Positions 1 to 13,787 of a DNA stretch of 19,322 nt are shown here, one piece after another. A model generated the notes under the pieces. It made no database searches, had not been told where the DNA came from, and saw only the letters and a program-made list of their open reading frames with translations. A program made the translations under genes and the position numbers. Within the stretch, counting starts at the first letter, position 1. Each line of letters begins with the position of its first letter. The stretch comes from Isohypsibius dastychi (taxonomy: Eukaryota; Tardigrada; Eutardigrada; Parachela; Isohypsibiidae): positions 1 to 19,322 of the forward strand of contig JAQIWT010000489.1 of NCBI GenBank assembly GCA_034696485.1, read 5' to 3'.

Positions 1-2
1 CA

Positions 3-67
3 GTCCGAAATAGAAGCCCAAATCCAGGAGCTTCGAAAGAATTGTAGCCCGGGCTTCTATTTCGGAC
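3..67. repeat. Perfect 17-bp inverted repeat with 31-nt loop
   Basis: The left arm at 3-19 (GTCCGAAATAGAAGCCC) is the exact reverse complement of the right arm at 51-67. The plus-strand frame from base 2 to about 155 is open and begins like a coiled coil (SEIEAQIQELRKN). It then becomes an unusual Gly/Tyr-rich stretch exactly where the inverted arm is reached. The window may start inside a coding exon, or the arm may be a fold-back copy made during library preparation or assembly. No gene is called here. Confidence 0.85.
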
Positions 68-442
68 ATTACGGTAACGGTGATTACCATTACACGCAGG
101 TGCAAAAGCTTTCCTATCCCATCCTATTCTGTGGAAGCTCACCGTGGCTTCGATAAAGTCGAGCTTGAGCATGCATGAACGCTCAACTGCTTAATCAACA
201 AGGGATGTAACAAGAGAGGTTTTTCTGGTAATTGTTTCCAAGATCGAAATAACTCAAAAACCTGGCTTTTACCGGGAATGCAAGAGAATTATCGCTAATC
301 ACAGGCAGAACTTGACTTTGACGGAGAAACTGAGGGAAAAATTATAAAAGAATCAAACAGAATAGCGGGAATTCACATTTGCGGCAGTGGTTCGGAGAAA
401 TGTTCGTAAGCCATCTCTGGGGTGAAATGGCTAGCTCAACTA
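68..442. other. Left flank without a supportable gene
   Basis: No long frame with coding character is seen on either strand. The stretch lies downstream of the stop codon of the minus-strand coiled-coil gene and should hold its 3' UTR. I see no AATAAA on the minus strand here, so the polyadenylation site is not placed. Confidence 0.4.
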
Positions 443-2546
443 CTAAGTCAAACCAATTCCCATTGAAAGCCTCCTGAAGGCATTTCCCATCGCCGTCCCA
501 GTGTTTTTGGGTGGTATAGTTGAAGAGTTCTCAGTAGAATATCGAGACTTGGTCACGATACGCGTTGGCGCAGGTACATCATTTTCAAGCTGCTGGTCTC
601 GACTCGACGTTTGTTTTTCTGGGTCAGTCGTTGCTGCTGTTGAGAATCTTGTGGACACGGCATCAGCCATGAAAGGCTGAGACTTATCGTCTCCAAGATT
701 AGTTCTTGATGCACCATCCTCGACATGGATCTGGCCGGTTGGAGCAACGTCATAATTTGATGTCTGGAGATTCAAGTCAGAATTGACCCCAGGAACATCG
801 ACCGCCTCCATTAAAAAATACTCCTCTTCACTGTCCAGCATATGTTGACGTTGACGCTCAACATATGCCCCTCTGATTTCGGCTAGATCACGCCTCTGAC
901 TTGATTTGCTTTTTACGCATTTCTGTATTCTGTCACAAGCCGTTCTGAGCAGCATCACCGTTTGGTCCAGCTCACTAATGTCTGCTGTTGACAGCGTTTG
1001 AGAGTATCTGGCCAAGACTTGCGATACTCTGACCATGGAGCCTAAAAGGAGCAGATTTGTATAACTTCGATCTGCTGCGGTTTTATGTACCAGATCGATA
1101 TTTCAATATTCTGAGTTCATCATCAATTGCAACCAGCAGATCACGATAGGTCCTAGTTTTTCCCAGGAAAACCTTCATTCGGTTTTCAACGATGTCTTTC
1201 AAACGAGCACGATTCTCCCCTGTTGCGCAGTACATAATTTCCCTGTCCAGCTGCATCGTTCGAATGCAACCCTCCAGGGCCTTTATGCGTTTTTCATTGT
1301 ATCTTATGACATCTTGCTGTTTGTGGGCGTATTTCACTAATTCACCTTCTACCAAGTTACTCATCTGACTATTTTGTGTGACCAGTGCTTGATGCGAAGA
1401 TCGATTATTGTTAAGTTCACTTTGCAGTTGCGTAAGCTCTTTCTCGACGGAGCGACGAACTTTTTGAAGCGCCTCGCTTTCAGTACTCATCATAGTTTCT
1501 CGCTGCACCCATTGAAAAGTGGTGTTATCGACAAGATCTTTCAGAGTCCTTAAAATGTCGTGGTACTCGCTTGCAATCTGACTCTTGGCCTGCATGCGCT
1601 CCTGGACCTGTCTCTCAAAATCCTCTTTCAGCCCTATGTCTCCTTCGAAGCGCGTTCTCTCTCTTTCCAGTTGGAGATGGTTCTCACTGAGCAGCTGTTC
1701 ACTGTCTTTTAGACTACATTCAAGCTCCGTCTTATTTTGTTGCAAGCAATCAAGGCGCTCACGATTCTGCTGGAGCTTGTCTAGCTGAAACTCGTGATTG
1801 ACGGAGAATCGAGCTGACTCTTCTTCATAACGAGCACGCAGTTCTTCGCGGTTGTTTATCCCGTGAGCTAGAGCATCGATTATTCGTAGAATCTCCTCGC
1901 GCTCATATTGTTGATTCTGATCGAATATGGGCCGATATTGCGACGACGATCGCGATGAAACTGAGCAACTATCAGGTTCCCCGACTCGGCACGGTTCAAG
2001 ATTTGAGCCATCTACTTGGGGATCTTCTGAGGGTTCATTGGAAGCAAACGGAAAATATTGTCCTTCGAAGGGATCCGGTGAAGAGTCTTCTTGAACCACG
2101 GAGACATTGTTTTCTGCTCTGCTTTCAACTTGGATGTTACTGCTAAACTTGACCACATTTTTTTCAGGACCGGACTGCTGCTGTGTAGGCTGAGGTTGAG
2201 TAACGACGAGAGTGTCCTTTAGACCTGCCTTGTTCGGCTTTTCATCTCGACTTTTTGATCTGACAGAAAATCGGCGCTTCTTCGGAGGAGGAAAGGTCGT
2301 TTGCCTCACATTGCCGGATTTACTTTTAACCGGGGGTATTGATGAGATCTCCGCTGTAGGTTTAGATTCTTCGGGTTTGTTTCCAGTTTTGCTTCTGTTT
2401 TTACGTGCTTCCTCGATTCCACGAAAACAAGATGTGAAAAAGGTAGTAAAACCTTTAGTAGCACGACTGTCAGCTTTTTCTTTTTCTTTTGGTTTTTCTG
2501 TCGGTGGTTTAACTATTGAGGGTGTTTGCGGAGCAATCATGGACAT
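443..2546 (-). CDS. Coiled-coil protein, two exons, unrecognised
   Basis: On the minus strand, exon 2546-1091 joins exon 1041-443 across a 49-nt intron (donor CTG|GTACAT, acceptor TTTTAG|GC). The join is phase-consistent and gives about 684 residues. The N-terminal 210 residues are Lys/Pro/Ser-rich and look disordered, with a basic cluster (KKRRFSVRSKSR) that could be a nuclear-localisation or microtubule-binding patch. Residues about 212-485 are strongly heptad-like and rich in Glu, Gln, Leu and Arg, hence a coiled coil. The second exon adds a helical stretch and then a Ser/Thr-rich tail. I start at the ATG at 2546. The frame is open up to a possible splice acceptor (AAATTTTAG|T, exon from 2571), so an upstream coding exon may be missing. 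No family is recognised. Genuine coding status is likely because the open frame is long and the intron joins in phase. Confidence 0.7.
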
Positions 2547-2571
2547 CCATTCACCATTCACATTGGAACAA

Positions 2572-3186
2572 CTAAAATTTCATTAAAACATAGATTGCGA
2601 AAAACGAAGATCAGCTGAATATCCAGGAGGAATATGCAAGATAGTACGCGAATAGTTCTGTAGTATAGTAGTATGAAGTATCAAAACACTTGACAAAAGA
2701 AATTCAGCGGTAACAGAGACGTGAAAACTTGGCAACAAGACGATCCGATAAGAGTGAAACATGTAATTTTGTCGAATGCAGTTCGCGGCAGAGTGCCCTG
2801 AAACGACGACATGCATTTTTGAAAAAGGTCACCGTTTTCTTCTGAAGAACGAACTGAGTCGGAGAAGACGTCGCAGTTCAAACAGATGCGTCTGCTGCGA
2901 ACAGCATTAAATTCCACAAACAGTGTACCAGTGGGATTAAGGGAGATGAACAGGTGATCAGATTTGATCTCTTTGATGGCCAAGGACTGAGAAATCTCGA
3001 CTTCGACTATTTTCCATCGCAACAAAACCAACTCCGATCATTCATGTTGACTGCTTGATTGCTCTGTTGGTCCCTCAACGGAGTTCCGTTGCGATTGTAT
3101 ACCGCGGAATTATTGTTCGCACAATGAAAGCACCTGAGCAGCAATGTATGCAGGTATGTATGCGAGGACTTCATGCTCTGGCTGAT
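2572..3186. other. Intergenic or 5' region between two minus-strand genes
   Basis: Two overlapping minus-strand frames (2583-2816 and 2681-3031) are open here. Neither has a convincing ATG, a donor in the phase needed by the exon at 2571, or recognisable content. The stretch probably holds the 3' UTR of the gene ending at 3187 and the promoter or 5' exon of the coiled-coil gene. An undetected upstream exon remains possible. Confidence 0.35.
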
Positions 3187-6120
3187 TCAAATCAAAGCAC
3201 GGTGATCAAAATTTGATTTTGCCAATTTTTGATTGACTTCCGACAATAGGTTCCAAAGTTCCCGGCAGTTCTTCTTATACCTAGCTGCTTTCCTATTTGA
3301 ATCCTTAAGCCGCATTGAAAGATTTCGGAGCAGTTCTTCATGACTGACAGCATCGCCTGAGTGGGGCCCATGTATTCCACTTCTGGGTGGCGACAGCGTT
3401 TGGTGATAATCAATTTTGCTCGACACCAGTGGTTGGTTGAAATAAGTTGGATTTCCACTCATTTCCGTACTCTTGTCAGCAAGAATGAGAGTTTCCGTCT
3501 GAACCAGTTTGTGATGATGCATAGGTTTCTTCTCCTTCGGGGCAGAAACGGGAACAGTACGCGGCGTATACGGGGCTTTATTGACGGTATCTCTGCGTGT
3601 CGTAGCACACACTGGATCAGTCTGTTGACGGAAATCCTTCGTACTTTCATATCGAGTAAACCTCTTCGCTTCAACTGGTGACCAGTTGGTCACGAGTCTG
3701 GAATCGCCTAAGGGAGCCACTTTTAAGATATTCGGCAGGCTAGAGATGGTCGGAAAAGTGCGTGAGGTGACCAGCTTCCTTGCATCAGGTGGAACCCAGA
3801 ATTCTCTATAATTAAATGTTGTCCTGGAGTTGAAAGAAGTGAAATTGGTTATCTTACGTTTTTGGCGAATTGCCTTGGTTCTGATCACCCTGAAAAGGGC
3901 GAAGAGATGTTTGTGTAGGTAGGATGGAGGGCATGTCAATGGAATCGACACAAGCTGGCGAGGAATTGACTCGAGCCTCCTTAAACCTCTTCGGTTTTGC
4001 TCCACTGTGGGCGATTGTACTTTCGTTGACCTGGTCCACAGCTCTAAAACATACGATTTTTAAGCACAAACAACTTGTCTCGCTTCATTTACACCAACTT
4101 GCGAAGAGTTTGCAAAGCACACATTACGTCCTTCCGGAAAAGCAGAACCGCCCTGTTAGTTGTGTCGACATCTTTTCTTATTTCCGAGATAGTGCCACTC
4201 AGCTGATCTGCTGCAAGCGACGAAAGTTCAAGATGTTGATGTTCGGTAACGTCAGAGGGTCCCAGCGTCTCTTCTGTTAGTTTCACTGTACCGTTTGACC
4301 TCTTGTGGTTCTTGACGTGATCACCTGGAGGTGATATCAAAGAATTCAGAGGTAGTTTATCGAAGATATTGAACTGTATTTGAGGCAAAAACCGTGATCA
4401 TTCGCTGCATTATCAATGAGTCGAAGCCCCGGAAAATGCGGCAGGCCACTCCCTTGCAGACGTGGTCCACGCCCTTAACCTTATGAATTAATTGGGAACG
4501 GGTTCAATTTAACCTTAAGCACTGAATGTTTGATTTATACGACCATGGGCTTCTCACATTATTGTCTAGCCATGGTTCGGTTTGTTATTTGGATACTCGC
4601 CTGGGCTGATTTGATTAATGGACGCGGTAAATGTGTCGGAAACTCGCGAATGAAATATCTGCCGATTCAGCATGTCCTCATGATGGAAATCACCACCAGT
4701 TGATTTTTGTTTTCCGCCCTTCAAACTTTTCAACTCAGAACAAAATATTCCCAGAAAAGCGGTTACGGAACCGTAGTTTCTAAATGCCCAGCTGCGTCAA
4801 GTATACCCCCCCCCCCCCGAAGGGGCTTTTACAACCTAATGTATCGCACGTGGCGTTACGTAACGTACGTGACGGAAGCATATCGTACGTGACGTAGCGT
4901 GATGCACGTAACGTTGCGTATTGAACCTGTTTGTTGACCGCATTGTCAAAGCTTCTATCCGTTGACCGCAAGGTTGTTGATGTTTTCTAGATATTGAGCA
5001 GTTACATGTAGATGTGCCACTCCCTAATCCCCATTTTCACTCGCTAATCTCCTCATTTACCACGCCGTTTTAAAGAAAAACATCCCGGGATTAGGAAACG
5101 TCACGACTTACTGGTTGTTGGCAACTGACTTCTGAACCAGTCTTTCAATAAGCCAATCTCAGCTTCCAGAACCGACTGCGAAATGAATTTCCTTGGTCGG
5201 TCTCCCATTGATTCTTCTTTCTCAAACTCATGCTCATATTCTGTTTCAATCGAGTCGACAACTTGTATTTCAAGTGTTTGTCGGGGTCGGAAATAGACGT
5301 CTGGACTTTTGGGTGGCTCCCTGATTTCTGGTGTATGACCGGATTGTTTGTGCGCTGGAGAAATTGTGGGTTCAACTCGTCTCGCTGACAAGATCTTCTC
5401 CTGCTTCATTCTATGTTTTTCTTTCCAACCTGGAGCCAAGTTGTCTGTATCGGCCGGGTCTGCTGGTCTGCGATCGATACAGTTAATGGTATGTGCGGAT
5501 TTGTTAGGAGAGTCCAGACCATTGCGTGACAAAGGCCGCACAATGTTGCCACCGCTAATATTCTCGCGGTTCACCAAATATTGTGGATCTTTGTTTTTCA
5601 CGTATCTCAACGCTCGGCATCGTTGTAAGATAGAAATCTGAGATTTTTTGTGCTTAGTTTTCCAGTCTGCGCCTAAAATATCGACAACTGGTGTCCGTAA
5701 CGATGCATACATCTTCTCATTCGATACGTTCGAACTTGGCTTGCGTCTTGTGAGGGCTCGTCTGGCAGTACAAAGATCAGGCCATCCTCTTATGCGTTCG
5801 GAGCCTTTGATCTTGGGTTCAAAAGATCTCGCGACAATAGTTCCTTCCGATGACTCGGCTGCAGAGTTTGGATCTACGATTGCAAATTTTGTTCGTCTGA
5901 ATAACTGAAGTGCCTTGATTGCAGCTCGATCCCAAAAAGAGAATTCTTTACGGAAGGCGACAACTGGTCTGTATTTCGCCAGCAAACGAAAGTGGCGAAT
6001 ATCCGAATGGAGAAGAACAGGAATACGACTGTCACAGATCACCTGCCACAACGGCCGTTTTGGACAATTCACCCAGACACAGCCAACTTTAAGTTTTGGC
6101 AGTCTGTCCTCTCTGGACAT
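3187..6120 (-). CDS. Unrecognised basic protein with repeated W-x-x-KH motifs, three exons
   Basis: Exons on the minus strand are 6120-5112, 4324-4093 and 4030-3187, giving about 694 residues. Junctions are A|GTAAGT to CTCCAG|GT (768-nt intron) and GT|GTAAAT to ACCAG|G (62-nt intron); all phases agree. The start is the ATG of MSREDRLPK at 6120. The frame stays open upstream to a possible acceptor TTCTTAG|GC near 6180, so the 5' end is uncertain. Residues about 1-85 are hydrophobic/basic and folded-looking (VGCVWVNCPKRPLWQVICDS). Residues about 151-165 (ADWKTKHKKSQISIL) and 230-244 (PGWKEKHRMKQEKIL) look like diverged copies of one short motif. The last 50 residues look helical and coiled-coil-like (HEELLRNLSMRLKDSNRK). 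I recognise no family. The spacing and basic linkers resemble a cytoskeletal or centriolar scaffold, which is inference only. Exon 3 also holds an alternative acceptor (CTTTTCAG near 3895) that would shift the frame. Confidence 0.65.
4806..4818. repeat. Homopolymer C13
   Basis: Thirteen consecutive C bases, followed by GAAGGGGC. Runs of this kind are common sites of length polymorphism and of sequencing error. It lies within the large intron of the minus-strand gene. Confidence 0.9.
4848..4914. repeat. ACGT-dense palindromic block
   Basis: Eight ACGT tetramers occur in 67 bp: at 4848, 4858, 4863, 4867, 4887, 4892, 4906 and 4911. CGTACGTGACG occurs twice (4864-4874 and 4884-4894). The block includes CACGTG (E-box-like) and TGACGT (CRE half-site-like). 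It may be a degenerate short tandem repeat or a cluster of bZIP/bHLH sites inside an intron. Function is not shown. Confidence 0.7.
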
Positions 6121-6853
6121 AACTGACCCATTAACGCCAGCATGAGAGGGAAGAGCGAAAAACACGGATGGAGCAGCCTAAGAATCATGTGCACTGCATG
6201 GAGCGATATAGATCAGGTCAGTAACGTTGTACTCTGTAACTCTGATCATTGTTATTGCCTTGAAATTACGTTTCCAGGGAAAACAGGAAAACGATAACGT
6301 AAAACAACAAGAGTGTCAAAATTCCGTATAGCAAACCACCTAAAACGATATAAACCAAGGCGTTCCCGGCTGGCCAAAGGGTACCCATACATGCGTTGGA
6401 ACGGTTTGGTGGGCTTCAGTTTTATTTTGATTATGAATTGAAGTGTCTGTAAACATGGGAGTTTGTTACATTCGATCCAAGTTTAATCAGATCGAACTCG
6501 ACCAAAAGCATGAACAGTCTTGTTGCCAGCGGATCCAATAGTTTCATTTTCCCGCCTCATCTCTTGACTTAGTACGTCGTTACGAAGCTTCACCAGCTGT
6601 TCGAACCACAATACGTTCTCTGTTCGCGGCTGAGCTGATTTTTACAACGCTCACCTTATAACAATTAAACATTATTGAACAAAGCGTACTTAATGACACA
6701 GCAAATTTGCCCGAAAGCTATTACACAATACTTTTCGTAATTCAAGACTCCGGTACATTTTATTGGCTTCGCCACACCTCACCACCAAGTTTCAATCTTC
6801 GCCATATTTTTACTTCGTGCAAGAAATATTTCAGTGTGTAAGTAACGATTAAA
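6121..6853. promoter_or_regulatory. Divergent intergenic region, possible shared promoter
   Basis: This 733-bp stretch separates the start of the minus-strand gene at 6120 from the plus-strand start at 6854, so both promoters must lie here unless upstream exons exist. I see no long coding frame and no clear TATA box at a sensible distance from either ATG. The call rests on gene orientation, not on a recognised motif. Confidence 0.4.
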
Positions 6854-9800
6854 ATGGCCAAGAGCAAGAAAAAGCGTGAAGGCAAACCGCAGAAAATCCT
6901 GGATCCACTTCCAGGCAAGGAACTGCTGAAAGTTGTTCGTGCTTATTCGGAAGATACGAAACTTGTGAATCGTGATGTGCAACAGAGGTCCAGAAACTAT
7001 CTGGACGACTACGAAAGCCCAGCCGCTGATACCCCCGTTGATGACATTGACGCTGAAAACAATCCTCCTCAGGAAGATATCGAGACTTTTCTGACGTTCC
7101 AGTTGGAAGACAGGCCAAGCAATGAGGATATCTATAATCTGGTATTGGCGGAAGAAAACAGTGATGACGCCGCTTCTGGAAGCAGCAGAACGGAAGATAT
7201 GCCTGATGAAGAGAATATTTCGGAAGGCGAGAACTCCAGAGAAACTGGATCCCTATCCACTGAAAGCCTAACAGAAAATTACTGGAGCGATCAGCTCTCA
7301 GCTTCAGCTCTCAGTGACGAAAGTGAGGATTTTGAGCTGCCTCACACTGCGGATACTACGGGAGTACACCTAAGTGACCAAGTCGACCCAAGTAGTGACC
7401 GGGGACAAAGCAGTTCAACTGTTCGAAAAAAGCCCACCTCCGGCCTGAGGGCCAGCAAACTCTGGGACAAGAGTTTGCCAGCTCAACAGCTGAACTCAGA
7501 GGAATGGATAGTTACACAGTTCATGCAAATCCTGGGGCACCGCGCAGACGAGAAGCCCTTAATCAACACCACTATCGAGGATTTGTTGGAGACCAATCTC
7601 GATTTCGATAATATCGACGCAGACACCGTTTCACGACTGAGAAACATTGCAAGTCGAAGTTCATCACCTGATCCAGCTCCTCAACGCTTAAGGGACTTTG
7701 AACGGTATATTCCACAGAGCCACATCGAGACTCCTGAGGAACATAAGCATGCCCCACAAACCAAGAAAACAAGTCCCCCCGCCTCGAAGTCCATAAAGAT
7801 TGAGAAAAAGCCACCATCACACAATAAACCCACTGATCGTTTGCTTCTGCGTCCACCAAGATATCCTGCTGAACTGTTTGAAGAGGGGAGAATGAACGCA
7901 TTCCCAAAAAACGCGATTGTCACCAAGGAGGAGAAAAACACTTTACCAGAAGACCAAATTGTGTGGGTTACGGAACAGGCTCTTGATCTGAACTTTGTCG
8001 AAAGCCGACGTGAAAAAATTCTCAGCGGCGCGAAAGGTTCTGATAGGCCTGATGTGGAGCTAGACATACTGGCAACTAGCCTTGCAAGAAATGCTCTGGA
8101 ATACGAGTCCGCGGTGAACTTGGCATACCCTGCTCCTGTGCAGTGTGCTCATAAGGTTGAAGATATCCTGCTCCCTAAGCCCCCACTCATTCCGGTTTCT
8201 GTCGATCTGAACGAAGATCCAGATGACGAAAACACATCAATCGACGAAGACCAGCCACCAGATAATAGTGGGTGATTCTGATTTAACACGGGTACTACAA
8301 ATTGTGACCATTCGCTGGAAGTCCCGTCTAATTTTCACTACAAATGGCCTTCATCAAAAACTACACTGGTTGACATAATGAAATTTTCAAAATACCCGAC
8401 GAAGTGATTTCATGATGAATATGTAGCACTTTCGTGCTAGTCTCTGTCTGGTGTAAAATGGTCTCGACACTGATCTTTTCAGGCAACAACTTACAGCTGT
8501 CTAAGGCTCCAGACAAGGTGATCAATTTGAACAAAGCTTATGAACTACGGAGTCCTAAACACGAAGATGACCAGTATGACTATTATAATTCAGATCGAAG
8601 TTCTAGCGAATGCGAATCTGTGCACGAAATCATCAGAAAAACAGTGGAGAAAAAAATTCAGAATGCATCAAAAGGAAAAGAAGATTCAGAGAAAACGTGG
8701 AAAGTGGCAATTAGTGGTCCAGAAATTGAAGTCACGCTCCCGCTCAGTAGAAAAGAGCTGAAGAAATTTCAGATTGACGATTTGTACGCTTTAGCACATG
8801 ATCTTCAGATGCCACCCAGTCAGCTACGAAAAGAACTCTTGGGAGCAGGTGACACTGAGTGGACAACATCTGAAAATGATATCCTTGTTGACATTCAAGA
8901 TCATTGCATGTATGAGAAAACACCGGATTATTATGCTGTTCAGATCAAGGATATTCAAAGCACTATTCACGGTCTGCGAGAGCGATGGATATACCTGGAC
9001 ATGGAGCACAGCGAGATTTTGGCGAAGTCGAAGACAGAATCGAAAGAATTGCAAGCCATTCTGGAACTTTTGGCTGAACAGACTGTCAGAGAAACTGCAA
9101 AAATCGAATTTCTGAAAAATAAAGCACATGAAGCTCAAGAGAACCTCGAAAAGTTGACAGAAATACAGAAAAGAGAAACGGAATTTCTGCTCAGCCACAA
9201 GGAAAAAGTGAGAGAGCATTTGACCAACAGGAAAGAACTTCTTCAAGAAAAACTGCTGCTATATAAAGATCTTGATGAGAGACAGCGAAAAATGGAACAT
9301 CGAATGTCGGCTCTTCGCAGGCAGGAACAAAAAGCCAAGAAAGTTTTTAATATCAAGGTTTCGAAAATGCTTCACGATTCAGCACAGTCTAAGGAGCGTT
9401 TGTTCCGAGAATGTAACGATAAGGTTAATGAAGTGTTTGTCGCATATCAACGTGCGCTCGTGCTGAGCATGAACGACAACATCCAGGAAGCATGTTGTGA
9501 CCACATCAAAGGCCGACAACGGGCTCGGAGGTTCTCAGACAAAGCCACGGATATCATGCAGAAATTCCACCGCGTCTCGGAAAAGTTGGAAACAGCGCAA
9601 CGAAGGGTCGTAATGGAAAAAGATCTTCTTGCACTCTCCCGGAAACACGTCACTCACGTAAAGCTGCAATATCGCAAATTGGATGACCGACTTGTCAAAG
9701 AGACAAAAAAGCTTGCTGTACTCGAGCGATCAATGCAGAACACCGAAACAACTGCATTGAACTACGAGAATATCAGTCTTCTCGTCCAGAGGAATGTTGA

Positions 9801-10134
9801 CTTTGCTACACTAGCTGCAAAGCTAGAGCAAGAAAAAAACGAGCTTATTCGTCATTTGAAATCCGAGAGTTATATTAATCAGCAGATGGAAGTTCATATA
9901 AATAAAATCTTGCTTGGCTTGAAAAACTATTCTGAATATCAAAGCTCATACCAGAAGGAAGATCCGCCCTCCACCAAAGAACACACAGAGACCTTTGAAG
10001 ATCAGTTCATGCGCTTTCTGCAGTATGCAGCTGAAATCGAAGATCTTGTAGCGGAGAAGACGAGCAAAAGAAAACCACTAATTCGCGATGGAGATTTTGG
10101 GATCGTACCCCGTAAGCGGACCCTAAAGCTTTAA
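6854..10134 (+). CDS. Acidic-N-terminus, long coiled-coil protein (two exons, or two genes)
   Basis: Preferred model: exon 6854-8267 joined to 8483-10134 across a 215-nt intron, giving about 1021 residues. The acceptor TGATCTTTTCAG|GC at 8482 is strong. The donor ATA|GTGGGT at 8268 is weak but is the one that keeps phase. The start ATG at 6854 follows AAA. Residues about 40-190 are very rich in Asp, Glu and Ser and look disordered. Residues about 200-275 contain a more ordered helical segment (EEWIVTQFMQILGHRADEKP). A Pro/Lys-rich linker follows at about 290-330. Residues about 548-592 look folded (SGPEIEVTLPLSRKELKKF). Residues about 620-960 are heptad-like, Glu/Lys/Gln/Leu-rich coiled coil, followed by a basic end (PRKRTLKL). 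If not spliced, these are two genes, 6854-8275 and 8458-10134. CCDC96-type ciliary proteins share an acidic-then-coiled layout, but I see no diagnostic motif, so no symbol is given. Confidence 0.72.
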
Positions 10135-10444
10135 CTGAGTGAGTGCCCAGCAAACCACCGATGTTGTTCCTGCTGCCGGCGATAGGCGTCAAGCACCAGT
10201 TCAGCTCAACGCAACCCAACCTTGATTTTTCTTTCGAAAACGCCAATCAGCTGAATTAATAAAATTAAGAAAAGAATAAACGCATGTTGCAGAACTTCCG
10301 GACATCATTGCTACAGAAGCTTGGCTGTTGCTAAGCCCTCATGAAACAACTTTGGAAACATTTTGGTCGAGTCGCATGTATTATATTTTGTCCTAAAAAC
10401 TTCGTGCTTAGCTTGATATATTCCCACTGCTGCTACTCATCATA
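10135..10444 (+). other. Short spacer between coiled-coil gene and enolase
   Basis: Only 310 bp separate the stop of the coiled-coil gene from the enolase ATG on the same strand. The spacer holds two AATAAA hexamers. After them come several pyrimidine-AG sites (for example near 10313 and 10411) that could serve as 5' UTR or trans-splice acceptors. No TATA box is evident. Confidence 0.5.
10258..10280 (+). terminator. Tandem poly(A) signals of the coiled-coil gene
   Basis: AATAAA occurs at 10258-10263 and again at 10275-10280, 124-146 nt after the stop codon at 10134. This is a normal position for cleavage and polyadenylation of that transcript. Confidence 0.65.

Positions 10445-13786
<3,342 letters not shown>

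Positions 13787-13787
<1 letters not shown>

Larger units (their letters stand above)
4325..5111 (-). other. Large intron (inferred 5111-4325, about 790 nt with flanking uncertainty)
   Basis: The donor GTAAGT at 5111 is a consensus site. The acceptor CTCCAG ending at 4325 is the one that restores phase; the nearer acceptor AATACAG would give an early stop. The intron holds a C13 run at 4806-4818 and an ACGT-dense block at 4848-4914. No other gene is seen in it. Confidence 0.5.

Noticed and set aside
1083-1800. The minus-strand coiled coil as an intermediate-filament rod
   Set aside because: The end (YRDLL ... DELRILKYR) loosely recalls the IF rod terminus. The LLEGEE signature is absent and the distance from the Trp to the terminal YR is about 27 residues too long, so this is generic coiled-coil similarity.
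2583-3031. Two overlapping minus-strand frames of 77 and 116 codons as a small gene
   Set aside because: The longer frame opens on TTG with no usable in-frame ATG. No donor in either frame matches the phase needed to join the exon at 2571. Nothing is recognisable in the translations.
8434-8482. Start of the second coiled-coil frame at 8434
   Set aside because: That frame opens on GTG, which is not a eukaryotic start. The run CTGATCTTTTCAG looks like a splice acceptor, so these codons are probably intron.
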